Made by a program: the position numbers and the translations under genes. A stretch of 42,855 bases of DNA from the NCBI RefSeq assembly GCF_003987855.1, contig NZ_RXIZ01000015.1, positions 69,971-112,825 of the forward strand, given 5' to 3'. Shown piece after piece: positions 16,137 to 25,333 of this stretch. Positions within the stretch are counted from its first letter, which is position 1. Each line of letters opens with the position of its first letter. The stretch comes from Hyphomicrobium sp. (GTDB lineage: Bacteria; Pseudomonadota; Alphaproteobacteria; Rhizobiales; Hyphomicrobiaceae). Under the pieces are notes generated by a model that was not told the DNA's origin, ran no database searches, and was given only the letters and a program-made list of their open reading frames with translations.

Positions 16137-17111
16137 TTATCCGCGCGGTGCCGCTGCTCGGCGCAGCCGATCGTTGATCGCTTCCCCAAGACCGGTCGGC
16201 GGCACGGGCGTCGCGGCGATCGAAGCAGCCCCGGATGCATCTAGCGCGCGCAATGCCGCAAAAAGATTGGCTGCGGCCTCGATCAGATCGCCACTTTCGC
16301 TGAGATTGATGAACGCGTGCGCGCGTTTTTCCGCAACCGGTCCGAATGCAAGCACAGCTTCGTCAGGCTGCCAGTCGTAGGCGTTTAGACGCAGCCGGGC
16401 ATTCGGCGCGTAATGACTAGCCAGCTGCCCTGGCGAGGTGAGGTGGCCCACCGCTTCTTCGCGTCGTGCAAGGCGACCTCCGATGACATCTTCAATCGCT
16501 TCGGCAGTGATGGCGCCGGGGCGAAGGAGCACCGGCGCATCATCGATGACGCTCAACACTGTCGACTCGAGGCCATGCATCGTCGAGCCGCCATCGAGGA
16601 TCAGCGCTGCCTTGCCTCCAATATCGGCCGCGACGTGCTCGGCGCGAGTTGCGCTCACATGTCCCGAGCGATTTGCAGAGGGTGCTGCGAGTGGACGATG
16701 CGCGGCGGCCAAAAGCTCGCGCGCAACCGGATGGTCGGGAGCCCGTAGCGCGACTGTCGGAAGCCCCGCCGACACGAGCGGGCTGATGTCGGTGTTTGCC
16801 GTGCGTGACGCCACGAGCGTGAGGGGGCCAGGCCAGAATGCTTCCGTGAGGCGCCGCGCCAGCGCCGAAAGCGAGCCGATGATGAGGGCCTGCTCCAATC
16901 CCAACACGTGCACGATCAAGGGATTGAATACCGGTCGCCCTTTGGCCTCGAAAATGCGCGCGACAGCCTCTCCGTTGGTCGCATCGGCGCCGAGGCCATA
17001 GACGGTTTCGGTGGGAAACGCGACGAGCGCCCCTCCCCGAAGCATTTGTCCCGCTTCGGCGATCCACTCGCTGTTGGCCGGGACGATCCGGCTCTGCATT
17101 TGATGTGTCAT
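16137..17111 (-). CDS. tsaC: L-threonylcarbamoyladenylate synthase (Sua5-type)
   Basis: This enzyme makes threonylcarbamoyl-AMP from threonine, bicarbonate and ATP for the t6A modification of tRNAs that read ANN codons. The 324-residue length indicates the Sua5 form, with a YrdC domain (about residues 15-205: GALVAFPTETVYGLGADA, FEAKGRPVFNPLIVHV, PGPLTLV, APDHPVARELL, PSANRSGHVSAT) followed by a Sua5 C-terminal domain (SPGQLASHYAPNARLRL onwards). The start ATG at 17109-17111 is divergent from the acyl-CoA dehydrogenase gene. An ATG four codons further in is an alternative. Confidence 0.95.
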   Translation of the reverse strand: MTHQMQSRIVPANSEWIAEAGQMLRGGALVAFPTETVYGLGADATNGEAVARIFEAKGRPVFNPLIVHVLGLEQALIIGSLSALARRLTEAFWPGPLTLVASRTANTDISPLVSAGLPTVALRAPDHPVARELLAAAHRPLAAPSANRSGHVSATRAEHVAADIGGKAALILDGGSTMHGLESTVLSVIDDAPVLLRPGAITAEAIEDVIGGRLARREEAVGHLTSPGQLASHYAPNARLRLNAYDWQPDEAVLAFGPVAEKRAHAFINLSESGDLIEAAANLFAALRALDASGAASIAATPVPPTGLGEAINDRLRRAAAPRG

Positions 17112-17179
17112 CGGGTTTGCTTGTGCTTCCGTTCGGCATAGTGTCCAGATGCCGACGGAACGACATCACGAGACACTCC

Positions 17180-18949
17180 ATGACCTATCAGGCTCCAATA
17201 GACGATATCGTCTTTGCCCTCGAAACCGTGGGAGGCCTCAACGATTTAGCCTCGAGCAATTGCTATCCGGGGCTCGACTCCGAGACCGTCATTGCCGTGA
17301 TCCAGGAGGCTGGTAACTTCGGCGCCGAGGTCCTAGCACCTTTAAACGCGTTAGGCGACCGAGTTGGTTCAAAGCTCCTCGACGGGAAAGTAACAACGCC
17401 GCCCGGCTTCAAAGAGGCTTATAGGGCGTTCGTCGACGGCGGATGGAGCATGCTGCCCTGCGCCGAGGCCTATGGTGGCCAGAACCTCCCTGAAATCGTT
17501 GCCACGCCCGTTGGCGAAATCTGGAACGCGGCGAACGTGTCCTTTGGGCTGTGTCCGCTCTTAACGCAGGGCGCAATTCACGCCATCGAAGCCGGCGGTA
17601 GCGACGCATTGAAAGCGAAGTACCTCCCGAAAATGGTAGCCGGTCAATGGACCGGAACGATGAATTTGACGGAGCCGCACGCCGGTTCCGATCTCGGTCC
17701 GCTGTCGACTCGTGCCGAGCGCATGGGGGACGGCACCTATCGCATCACGGGAACAAAGATCTTCATCACGTGGGGCGAACACGAGATGGCTGAGAACATC
17801 ATTCATCTTGTGCTCGCACGGTTGCCGGATGCACCGGCCGGCACACGTGGCATTTCTCTTTTTCTCGTCCCCAAGTTTCTGGTCAACGAGGATGGCACGC
17901 TCGGTGCGCGCAATGACGTGATCTGCGCCGGTATCGAGCACAAGCTCGGTATCATGGCGAGCCCAACCTGCGTGATGAAGTTCGGCGAGAAGGGGGGCGC
18001 GGTCGGATATTTGGTCGGCGAGGAAAATCGCGGCCTTGCGACTATGTTCGTGATGATGAATGCGGCCCGGTTGGGCGTGGGCGCGCAAGGCGTTGGAGTG
18101 GCCGAACGCGCCACCCAGAAAGCCGTCGCCTATGCGAAGGAACGGCACCAAGGCAAGAGCTTCACGGCCAATGGCGATATCGGAATGCGGCCGATCATCG
18201 AACACGCTGACGTGCGGCGCATGCTGCTCACGATGAAATCGCTGACGCATGCAGCGCGCATGATTTGCTACGCGACAGCGAAGGAACTCGACATTTCCTA
18301 TCGCGCCGAGGATGCAAGCGCGCAGAGCATTGCCCGCAATCGCGCGGCCCTGCTGACGCCCTTGGCCAAAGCATTCGCGACGGACGTCGCCAACGAGGTG
18401 GCCTCTTTGGGCGTGCAGGTGCACGGCGGCATGGGCTTCGTCGAAGAGGCGGGCGCGGCGCAATTCCTGCGTGATGCGCGGATACTACCGATCTACGAAG
18501 GCACCAACGGCATTCAAGCGATCGATCTTGTGACCCGCAAGCTCACTCTAGAAGGCGGGGCTGCGGTAACGAGCTTCCTTGGTGAACTCGGATCGATCGT
18601 CAACGTCTTGCGGGCCGCGAAGCGCAGCGAATTCGGGCACATGGCAGAACGATTGTCTGACGCGTTGAACGCCTTACAGTCAGCGACCTTGTGGATGGCG
18701 CAGTCGCTTCCTGGTCATCAGGAGAAGGCGCTAGCATCCGCAACCCCTTATTTGCGGCTGATGAGCCTTGTCGCGGGCGGCGCCTATCTCGCGAAGGGAG
18801 CGTTCTCCAAAGACGCCGCATCACCGCACGTCGCGATCGCACGCTTCTTCGCCGAAAATCTGCTGACCGAGTGTGGCGGGCTGGCGGACACCATACAATT
18901 CGGGCCGGATTCGGTCCTTGTCGATCCGCATGGAGCCGTTTTCGCATGA
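17180..18949 (+). CDS. Acyl-CoA dehydrogenase (DmdC-like long form)
   Basis: A 589-residue FAD-dependent acyl-CoA dehydrogenase of the long subfamily with a C-terminal extension. This subfamily includes 3-methylmercaptopropionyl-CoA dehydrogenase DmdC and many fatty acyl-CoA enzymes. Marks seen are GTMNLTEPHAGSDLG, TGTKIFITWGEHE, VQVHGGMGFVEEAGAAQ and RDARILPIYEGTNGIQAIDL, where the catalytic glutamate is expected. I chose the ATG at 17180 because MTYQAPIDDI is the family's usual opening. It overlaps the enoyl-CoA hydratase by an ATGA, so the pair forms a beta-oxidation operon. The true substrate cannot be read from sequence. Confidence 0.92.
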   Translation: MTYQAPIDDIVFALETVGGLNDLASSNCYPGLDSETVIAVIQEAGNFGAEVLAPLNALGDRVGSKLLDGKVTTPPGFKEAYRAFVDGGWSMLPCAEAYGGQNLPEIVATPVGEIWNAANVSFGLCPLLTQGAIHAIEAGGSDALKAKYLPKMVAGQWTGTMNLTEPHAGSDLGPLSTRAERMGDGTYRITGTKIFITWGEHEMAENIIHLVLARLPDAPAGTRGISLFLVPKFLVNEDGTLGARNDVICAGIEHKLGIMASPTCVMKFGEKGGAVGYLVGEENRGLATMFVMMNAARLGVGAQGVGVAERATQKAVAYAKERHQGKSFTANGDIGMRPIIEHADVRRMLLTMKSLTHAARMICYATAKELDISYRAEDASAQSIARNRAALLTPLAKAFATDVANEVASLGVQVHGGMGFVEEAGAAQFLRDARILPIYEGTNGIQAIDLVTRKLTLEGGAAVTSFLGELGSIVNVLRAAKRSEFGHMAERLSDALNALQSATLWMAQSLPGHQEKALASATPYLRLMSLVAGGAYLAKGAFSKDAASPHVAIARFFAENLLTECGGLADTIQFGPDSVLVDPHGAVFA

Positions 18950-19719
18950 CGCCGAACATCGCAGTCGAAGTTGATCAAGGCGTGCAGATTCTCCGCATCG
19001 TCCGGCCCGAGAAGAAGAACGCTTTGACGGGGGAGATGTACGCCGCGTTATCTGACGCGCTGGAGCGAGCCGAAAGCGATCCGTCTATCGCAGCGCACAT
19101 CATAACCGGCTCGAACGGGTTGTTCACGGCAGGCAATGACATCGCAGATTTTCTCGCGACTGCCCGCGGCACTGGCGGCCTGGACAACAACGTGGTGCGT
19201 TTCATTCGATTGTTGCCCGCACTGAAGAAGCCTCTGATCGCCGCCGTTGACGGCAACGCGATTGGCATCGGCACGACCATGCTCTTTCACTGCGACCTTG
19301 TTTACGCCGCGCCGGATGCAACGTTCGCCACGCCGTTTCTCGATCTCGGAGTTGTGCCAGAAGCGGCGTCGAGCCTGTTGATGCCTCGCCGGATGGGCTA
19401 CGCGCGCGCATTCGCGATGCTGGTCCTTGGCGATCCGCTCTCAGCCGATGATGCAGTGGCAGCCGGATTCGTGAATGCCGTCATCCCAGCCAACAACATC
19501 GAGGGAACTGCCGTGGAAGCCGCGCGGCGACTTGCCAAAAAGCCGCCGCAGGCGATGGCGACCGCTCGCCGGCTGATGCGCGGCGATCCCGCCGAGATCC
19601 TGGCGCGCATGGACGAGGAAATCGCGGCTTTTCGTGAGCGATTGCGTTCGCCCGAGGCCATTGAGGCATTCACCGCGTTCTTGGAGAAGCGCACCCCGAA
19701 CTTCGCCTCTTCCGAGTAG
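18946..19719 (+). CDS. Enoyl-CoA hydratase/isomerase
   Basis: A 257-residue crotonase-family protein. The oxyanion-hole segments are GLFTAGNDIADF and AVDGNAIGIGTTMLFHCDLVYA; the region FLDLGVVPEAASSLLMPRRMGYA follows, with a glutamate (VVPEA) at one expected catalytic position. It is likely to hydrate or isomerise the enoyl-CoA made by the preceding dehydrogenase. The ATG at 18946 overlaps the dehydrogenase stop (ATGA). The frame continues upstream as non-protein-like sequence and was rejected. Confidence 0.93.
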   Translation: MTPNIAVEVDQGVQILRIVRPEKKNALTGEMYAALSDALERAESDPSIAAHIITGSNGLFTAGNDIADFLATARGTGGLDNNVVRFIRLLPALKKPLIAAVDGNAIGIGTTMLFHCDLVYAAPDATFATPFLDLGVVPEAASSLLMPRRMGYARAFAMLVLGDPLSADDAVAAGFVNAVIPANNIEGTAVEAARRLAKKPPQAMATARRLMRGDPAEILARMDEEIAAFRERLRSPEAIEAFTAFLEKRTPNFASSE

Positions 19720-19875
19720 ATAGGGCGTTTGGTGGTTGCGGCTTGCCGGGCTGTCCTCAACTCCGTTTCTCGTGGATCGGCTCCTCTTTCCGAATAATGA
19801 CACTGTTGTTCCTCTTTACGATGCCGATGCGACGCGACTAGGCTGACTGCCTGGCATTCGAATGAGAATAGGGTA

Positions 19876-20760
19876 ATGGCGGCACTCAAGGGCAAGACCC
19901 TCTTCATTACGGGAGGCAGCCGAGGCATCGGACTGGCGATTGCCAAGCGGGCCGCTAGCGATGGCGCCAACATTGCAGTCGCGGCCAAGACCGTTGATCC
20001 TAACCCCAAACTCGAAGGCACGATCCACTCGGCGGCGAAGGAGATTGAGGCCGCGGGCGGAACCGCACTCGCTTTGGAATGCGACATCAGAAATGAGGAG
20101 GACGTTCAGCGCGCCGTCGCGCGAACTGTCGAGCGTTTCGGCGGTATCGATATTTGCGTCAACAACGCCAGCGCGCTGTCGCTAACGCCGATCGAGAAAA
20201 CCGAACTCAAGCGCTTCGACCTTATGTTCGGTGTCAACACTCGCGGCACGTTCCTCACCTCGAAAACATGTCTGCCGCACCTGAAGCGTTCAGAGAATCC
20301 GCATATTCTCGTCCTATCGCCACCGCTGGACATGCACCCGAAATGGTTTTCCGGACACGTCGCCTATTCGATTGCGAAATATGGCATGAGCCTTTGCGTC
20401 CTGGGTCTGGCCGACGAGCTGAAGCCGGATGGTATCGCAGTGAACGCACTGTGGCCACGAACGACGATCGCAACTGCAGCGGTGAAAAACATCCTCGGCG
20501 GCGATAAACTCATGCGCATGAGCCGAACTCCAGGCATCGTTGCCGATGCGGCGCATCTCATATTTCAGCAGCCCGCCAAGTCGTTCACCGGGCACTTCTT
20601 GATCGACGATTCGTTTCTGTATGAAACCGGCGGAGTAAATGACTTTGAAAGTTACCGTGTTGACCCGTCGATGCCGCTAGCGCCCGACTTCTTCGTTCCC
20701 GCTGAAAGCAAGCCGCCGCCCGGCGTGAAAATCGCTCGACTGTCGGAGTTGACGTCTTGA
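19876..20760 (+). CDS. Short-chain dehydrogenase (HSDL2-like)
   Basis: A 294-residue NAD(P)-dependent oxidoreductase. The cofactor motif is TGGSRGIGLAIAKRAA, followed by CVNNASALSL. The catalytic region is ILVLSPPLDMHP (Ser) and HVAYSIAKYGMSL (Tyr-x3-Lys). The long C-terminal tail after DDSFLYETGGVNDF matches the HSDL2-like group, which often sits near lipid metabolism genes. The substrate is unknown. It starts 156 bases after the enoyl-CoA hydratase, and the amidohydrolase follows after 25 bases. Confidence 0.9.
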   Translation: MAALKGKTLFITGGSRGIGLAIAKRAASDGANIAVAAKTVDPNPKLEGTIHSAAKEIEAAGGTALALECDIRNEEDVQRAVARTVERFGGIDICVNNASALSLTPIEKTELKRFDLMFGVNTRGTFLTSKTCLPHLKRSENPHILVLSPPLDMHPKWFSGHVAYSIAKYGMSLCVLGLADELKPDGIAVNALWPRTTIATAAVKNILGGDKLMRMSRTPGIVADAAHLIFQQPAKSFTGHFLIDDSFLYETGGVNDFESYRVDPSMPLAPDFFVPAESKPPPGVKIARLSELTS

Positions 20761-20785
20761 CTGCAAAGCCCTTCGATCGCGCGAC

Positions 20786-21730
20786 ATGTCGACCGTTCTG
20801 ATCACGCATCCCGCCTTTCTCAATCACGATACGGGCGAGCATCACCCCGAGCGTCCGGACCGGATGCGCGCCATCGACAAGGCGTTGTCGGCGGGCGTGT
20901 TCGATGAGCTCTTCTCCCGCGAAGCTCCGCTGCGGGACGACGACATCACATACATGGCGATGGCGCATGGACCGGCGCATTTGGCGAACGTCGGCGCCGT
21001 GGTCCAACATATCGTCGGCGAGCCCAAGCAGGTTTATCCAGATACGGTTGCTTCGTCCGGAACTTGGGAGGCTGCGCGGCGCGCGGTGGGCGCCGGTCTC
21101 GACGCCGTCGATCTCGTCATGGGCGGCAAAGTCTCGAACGCATTCTGCCAAGTACGGCCGCCGGGCCATCACGCCGAAAGCAATCGCGCGATGGGGTTTT
21201 GCTTTTTCAACAACATTGCCATCGCAGCTCTCTATGCTCGGGCAAAGCACGGAGCCGAACGCATCGCCGTCGTCGATTTCGATGTCCATCACGGCAATGG
21301 AACACAGGAGATCTTCTGGTCAGACAAGGATCTCTTCTATGCCTCGACGCATCAGATGCCGCTCTACCCCGGTACCGGCTCATTGCAGGAGACTGGCGTC
21401 GGTAATATATTCAATGCGCCGCTGCGGTCAGGGGACGGTGGCGACGTCTTCAAGGAGGCTTTGCAAAGCCGCGTCCTAGCACCGCTTCACAATTTCGGAC
21501 CGGACTTGGTCTTGATCTCAGCGGGCTTTGATGCTCACCAGCGGGATCCACTCGCTGGCCTCGAACTCGTCGAGGATGATTTCGCCTGGGCTACCGAGGC
21601 TCTGGCTGAGGTCGCCAGGCGTCATGCGAACGGCCGGATCGTTTCTATGCTCGAGGGTGGCTACGACCTCAAGGGGCTTGCCCTCTCGACGGCCGCCCAC
21701 GTAAAGGCACTGATGGACGCGGGCAGCTGA
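20786..21730 (+). CDS. HDAC-like amidohydrolase (acetylpolyamine/histone deacetylase family)
   Basis: A 314-residue zinc amidohydrolase of the arginase/deacetylase fold. It shows RPPGHHAE (His128-His129), the zinc ligands in VVDFDVHHGNGTQ (Asp166, His168), SAGFDAHQRDPL (Asp249), and LEGGYDL. Bacterial members deacetylate acetylpolyamines or other N-acyl substrates; the substrate here is unknown. It follows the short-chain dehydrogenase closely and precedes xseB by 42 bases, an arrangement I associate with other Hyphomicrobiales. Confidence 0.92.
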   Translation: MSTVLITHPAFLNHDTGEHHPERPDRMRAIDKALSAGVFDELFSREAPLRDDDITYMAMAHGPAHLANVGAVVQHIVGEPKQVYPDTVASSGTWEAARRAVGAGLDAVDLVMGGKVSNAFCQVRPPGHHAESNRAMGFCFFNNIAIAALYARAKHGAERIAVVDFDVHHGNGTQEIFWSDKDLFYASTHQMPLYPGTGSLQETGVGNIFNAPLRSGDGGDVFKEALQSRVLAPLHNFGPDLVLISAGFDAHQRDPLAGLELVEDDFAWATEALAEVARRHANGRIVSMLEGGYDLKGLALSTAAHVKALMDAGS

Positions 21731-21772
21731 GCCGCGCCGTCTGCTGTCGCGGACCTATGAAAGCAGGACATT

Positions 21773-22057
21773 ATGAGCACGACAAACTCGGCCCCGGCCA
21801 AAACCTTTGCTGATATCAAGGAGATGACCTTCGAGCGTGCCCTGAAGGAGCTGGAGGCGATTGTCGGCAAGCTGGAGCGCGGAGATGTCGATTTGGAGGA
21901 AAGCATCGAAATCTACGAGCGTGGAGAAGCGCTTCGGGACCATTGCGATAGGCTCTTGAAGGCCGCCGAAGCGAAGGTCGAGAAGTTGACCCTTGGGGCA
22001 GACGGCAAGCCCTCGGGAACGGCCCCGCTCGACCAGAACGGCGACACCCCGTTTTAA
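21773..22057 (+). CDS. xseB: Exodeoxyribonuclease VII small subunit
   Basis: XseB is the small subunit of exonuclease VII, which degrades single-stranded DNA with XseA. The family signature is [20 protein letters not shown], then [19 protein letters not shown] and [11 protein letters not shown]. At 94 residues it is slightly longer than the E. coli protein, the extra residues being polar ends. It starts with ATG after AGCAGGAC. It is separated from dxs by about 200 bases. Confidence 0.95.
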   Translation: MSTTNSAPAKTFADIKEMTFERALKELEAIVGKLERGDVDLEESIEIYERGEALRDHCDRLLKAAEAKVEKLTLGADGKPSGTAPLDQNGDTPF

Positions 22058-22261
22058 CCGACCTGCGCGAACGAGCCGCGCAGATCAAGCTTCGGCCTCA
22101 AACACCATTTCTAACTGCATCTGCGGCACGCGGGCGCATTACATCGCGGCCGCTTCAAAGCTTTTTTGGGGGGATCGAAGATCGGCGGTATGCATGGTAA
22201 GCGATCGAAGTAGACACGAGCGCGCTCCCGTAACTGCCGATTTCGTTATCAAGGTTTCACA

Positions 22262-24169
22262 GTGAGCAAGACACCGCTACTCGACCGGATTCCAACGCCG
22301 CAAGAACTGCGACAGCTGTCGGAAGATCAGTTGCCGCAGCTCGCGGCGGAGCTGCGCGAAGAGATGGTGGACGCGGTGTCGGTAACCGGTGGCCATCTCG
22401 GCGCCGGTCTCGGCGTCATAGAGCTCACAGTCGCGCTTCACTGGGTCTTCAATACGCCCGACGATCGCCTGATCTGGGACGTCGGTCACCAAGCCTATCC
22501 CCACAAGATCCTGACGGGACGACGCGATCGCATTCGCACGCTGCGCCAGCCGGGGGGCCTGGCGGGTTTCACGAACCGCGAAGAGAGTGTCTACGACCCG
22601 TTCGGCGCGGGCCACTCCTCCACTTCGATTTCAGCCGCGCTCGGCATGGCAGTAGCGCGCGATCTTGCCGGCAAGTCGAACAACGTCATCGCTGTCATCG
22701 GCGACGGCGCGATGAGTGCCGGTATGGCCTACGAAGCCATCAACAATGCCGGTGCGCGCAACGAGCGCCTGATCGTCATTCTGAACGACAATGATATGTC
22801 GATCGCCCCTCCGACCGGCGCGCTTTCGGCCTACCTTGCGCGCGTGACGTCGAGCGGCACCTACGTCCACTTGCGCGATTACGCCAAGCAGCTCGCGAAA
22901 ATGCTACCCAAGCAGTGGGAACGCCGCGCTGCGCGCGTGGAGGAATACACGCGACACCTCTGGCAGGGCGGCGCCTGGTTCGAAGAACTTGGCTTCTACT
23001 ATGTGGGGCCGATCGACGGTCACAGTTTCGAGCAGCTTTTGCCCGTTCTCAAAAACGTTCGCGATCTTGAGCAGGGGCCGATCCTGCTCCACGTCGTGAC
23101 GCAGAAGGGCAAGGGCTACGCGCCGGCGGAAGCTGCTGACGACAAGTATCATGGCGTCAACAAGTTCAATGTCGTGACCGGCGCGCAGGTCAAACCGAAG
23201 CCGAACGCACCGAACTACACGAAGGTGTTCGCCGATAGTCTCATCGCCGAAGCCCGCAAGGACAAACGTATTGTCGCGATTACGGCGGCGATGCCCTCCG
23301 GAACGGGGCTAGATCATTTCGGCAAGGAGTTTCCTGACCGGACGTTCGACGTCGGCATTGCCGAGCAGCATGCCGTGACATTCGCTGCAGGGCTGGCGAC
23401 CGAAGGCTACAAGCCGTTCGCGGCGATCTATTCGACGTTTCTCCAGCGCGCCTACGACCAGGTCGTGCACGACGTCGCCATCCAGAAACTGCCTGTGCGG
23501 TTTGCGATCGACCGCGCTGGTCTCGTCGGCGCCGACGGCGCAACCCACGCTGGCTCGTTTGATATCGCCTACCTGGCGTGCTTGCCGGACTTCGTCATCA
23601 TGGCGGCGGCAGACGAGGCAGAGCTTGTCCATATGGTCGCGACCCAAGCCCAGATCGATGATCGTCCGAGCGCGCTCCGCTATCCGCGCGGCGAGGGTGT
23701 CGGCGTCGAACTGCCCGAAGAAGGCGTACCGCTCGCGATCGGCAAAGGCCGCATCGTTCGTGAGGGCTCGAAGGTCGCGCTTCTATCGCTCGGCACGCGT
23801 CTGGCGGAATGCCTGAAGGCAGCCGACCACCTCGCGAGCTGTGGTTTGTCGACGACGGTCGCGGACGCGCGCTTCGCCAAACCCCTCGACGGCGACCTCA
23901 TCCGTCAGCTCGCCGCAAATCATGAAGTGTTGGTGACCGTCGAGGAGGGCTCCATCGGCGGCTTCGGCAGCCACGTGCTGCAGTTCCTCTCCGACGAAGG
24001 CTTGCTGGACGGCGGGCTTCGCGTGCGCGCGAAAGTTTTACCGGACGTCTTCGTTGACCATGGCAAGCCAGAGGTCATGTACGAGGAGGCGCGCCTCAAC
24101 GCCTCGGGCATCGTGGAGACTGTCTTTTCTGCCCTCGGGCGCGAAGACGTGGTAAGCGAGCGGGCCTGA
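22262..24169 (+). CDS. dxs: 1-deoxy-D-xylulose-5-phosphate synthase
   Basis: Dxs condenses pyruvate and glyceraldehyde 3-phosphate, with thiamine diphosphate, to start the MEP isoprenoid pathway that also feeds hopanoid synthesis. The 635-residue product has [37 protein letters not shown], the ThDP motif [18 protein letters not shown]...NDNDMSI, and [16 protein letters not shown] with the catalytic Glu. The C-terminal transketolase domain includes [15 protein letters not shown]. The start is a GTG at 22262 after AAGGTTTCACA. A perfect hairpin begins in its stop codon. Confidence 0.97.
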   Translation: MSKTPLLDRIPTPQELRQLSEDQLPQLAAELREEMVDAVSVTGGHLGAGLGVIELTVALHWVFNTPDDRLIWDVGHQAYPHKILTGRRDRIRTLRQPGGLAGFTNREESVYDPFGAGHSSTSISAALGMAVARDLAGKSNNVIAVIGDGAMSAGMAYEAINNAGARNERLIVILNDNDMSIAPPTGALSAYLARVTSSGTYVHLRDYAKQLAKMLPKQWERRAARVEEYTRHLWQGGAWFEELGFYYVGPIDGHSFEQLLPVLKNVRDLEQGPILLHVVTQKGKGYAPAEAADDKYHGVNKFNVVTGAQVKPKPNAPNYTKVFADSLIAEARKDKRIVAITAAMPSGTGLDHFGKEFPDRTFDVGIAEQHAVTFAAGLATEGYKPFAAIYSTFLQRAYDQVVHDVAIQKLPVRFAIDRAGLVGADGATHAGSFDIAYLACLPDFVIMAAADEAELVHMVATQAQIDDRPSALRYPRGEGVGVELPEEGVPLAIGKGRIVREGSKVALLSLGTRLAECLKAADHLASCGLSTTVADARFAKPLDGDLIRQLAANHEVLVTVEEGSIGGFGSHVLQFLSDEGLLDGGLRVRAKVLPDVFVDHGKPEVMYEEARLNASGIVETVFSALGREDVVSERA

Positions 24170-24187
24170 CACCTCCGGAAGGTGTCA
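24167..24187 (+). terminator. Hairpin overlapping the dxs stop codon
   Basis: TGACACCT-CCGGA-AGGTGTCA is a perfect 8-base stem with a 5-base loop. The first three bases are the dxs stop codon. No T run follows, so it may protect the 3' end or lower expression of the next genes rather than end transcription. Confidence 0.45.
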
Positions 24188-24204
24188 TCCACAGTTCGGA
24201 GAGA

Positions 24205-24579
24205 ATGAGAATGCACGCGCTCGTAAGCCTGATTGCACGAATACTCTTGTCTGCGATTTTTGTTTCCGCTGGGATCAGCAAGGTCTCGGGCTATGCGCAG
24301 ACGCAAGCATACATGGAATCTCATGGTCTCCCCGGCACACTGCTCCCTCTGGTAATCGGACTTGAGGTGCTTGGCGGCCTCGCCGTTCTGCTGGGTGTCT
24401 TCTCGCGTTATGCAGGGCTTGCGTTGGCTGCATTTTGCCTGGCCTCCGCCGCCGTGTTCCACAGCAACTTCGCCGACCAGGCGCAGATGACGAACTTCAT
24501 GAAGAACGTTTGCATGGCAGGCGGCTTTCTCTTGCTGTTTGCGAACGGTTCGGGCCGCTACGCTGTCCGGCCGGATTGA
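24205..24579 (+). CDS. DoxX-family membrane protein
   Basis: A 124-residue inner-membrane protein of the DoxX family, with about four hydrophobic helices: LVSLIARILLSAIFVSAGISK, GTLLPLVIGLEVLGGLAVLLG, YAGLALAAFCLASAAVFHS and a last one near AGGFLLLFANG. Marks typical of the family are SAGISKVSGY near the first helix and AAVFHSNF. The role of the family is unclear; some members associate with redox or sulfur chemistry. It sits between dxs and tlyA and is probably part of the same transcript. Confidence 0.88.
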   Translation: MRMHALVSLIARILLSAIFVSAGISKVSGYAQTQAYMESHGLPGTLLPLVIGLEVLGGLAVLLGVFSRYAGLALAAFCLASAAVFHSNFADQAQMTNFMKNVCMAGGFLLLFANGSGRYAVRPD

Positions 24580-24601
24580 AGCGAAACATCCAGGTTGGGC
24601 C

Positions 24602-25333
24602 ATGCGTATTGATCAGATGCTCGTCACGCGCGGACTGGCGCCATCACGCTCCCGCGCTCAGGATCTGATCAAACGCGGCTTCGTATCGGTAGCAGGCGTG
24701 CGCTGCGATAAGCCGGCGTATGACGCGAAAGACGATGTCGCCATTGCGATCTCGGCTGACGCCCCGAGCTACGTTTCCCGAGGTGCGGAGAAGCTGCTCG
24801 CCGCGCTGGAACACTTCGATCTCGAAGTTGCCGGTCGTGTCGCCCTCGATGTCGGCGCTTCCACCGGTGGGTTCACGCAGGTGCTGTTGGAACGCGGCGC
24901 CGATCGCGTTTATGCCGTCGATGTTGGGACCGCCCAACTCCACGAACGGCTGCGGAATGATCCTCGGGTGATCTCGATCGAGAACGCAGATGCCCGCGCA
25001 TTGACCGCCGTCGAGATACCGGAACGCATTGGCGCTATCGTGATGGATGTGAGCTTCATTTCAGCAACCAAAGTGCTGCCTGCCGTTCTTCCGTTTGCCG
25101 CGCCCGGCGCCTGGCTCGTCGTGCTTGTGAAGCCGCAATTTGAAATCGGCCGCGAGAACATTGGCAGCGGCGGCATCGTTCGCGATGACGACGCCCGACG
25201 CATGGCGCTCGATGGCGTACGTGAGTTCCTCGCAGCCCGGCAGGGTTGGTCGATCCTTGGCGATTTGCCGTCGCCGATCCTGGGCGGTTCGGGCAACGCA
25301 GAATTCCTGCTCGGAGCGCGTTTCAATGGCTGA
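24602..25333 (+). CDS. tlyA: TlyA-family rRNA 2'-O-methyltransferase / hemolysin-like
   Basis: A 243-residue protein with an N-terminal S4 RNA-binding domain (MRIDQMLVTRGLAPSRSRAQ, IKRGFVSVAGV) and a FtsJ-like SAM-dependent methyltransferase domain (LDVGASTGGFTQVLLERGA, VYAVDVGTAQL, AIVMDVSFIS, VVLVKPQFEIG). TlyA of mycobacteria methylates rRNA cytidines and controls capreomycin sensitivity; other members are called hemolysins. I chose the ATG at 24602, which follows the doxX stop by 22 bases. It overlaps the next methyltransferase by 8 bases, so the two are coupled. Confidence 0.93.
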   Translation: MRIDQMLVTRGLAPSRSRAQDLIKRGFVSVAGVRCDKPAYDAKDDVAIAISADAPSYVSRGAEKLLAALEHFDLEVAGRVALDVGASTGGFTQVLLERGADRVYAVDVGTAQLHERLRNDPRVISIENADARALTAVEIPERIGAIVMDVSFISATKVLPAVLPFAAPGAWLVVLVKPQFEIGRENIGSGGIVRDDDARRMALDGVREFLAARQGWSILGDLPSPILGGSGNAEFLLGARFNG

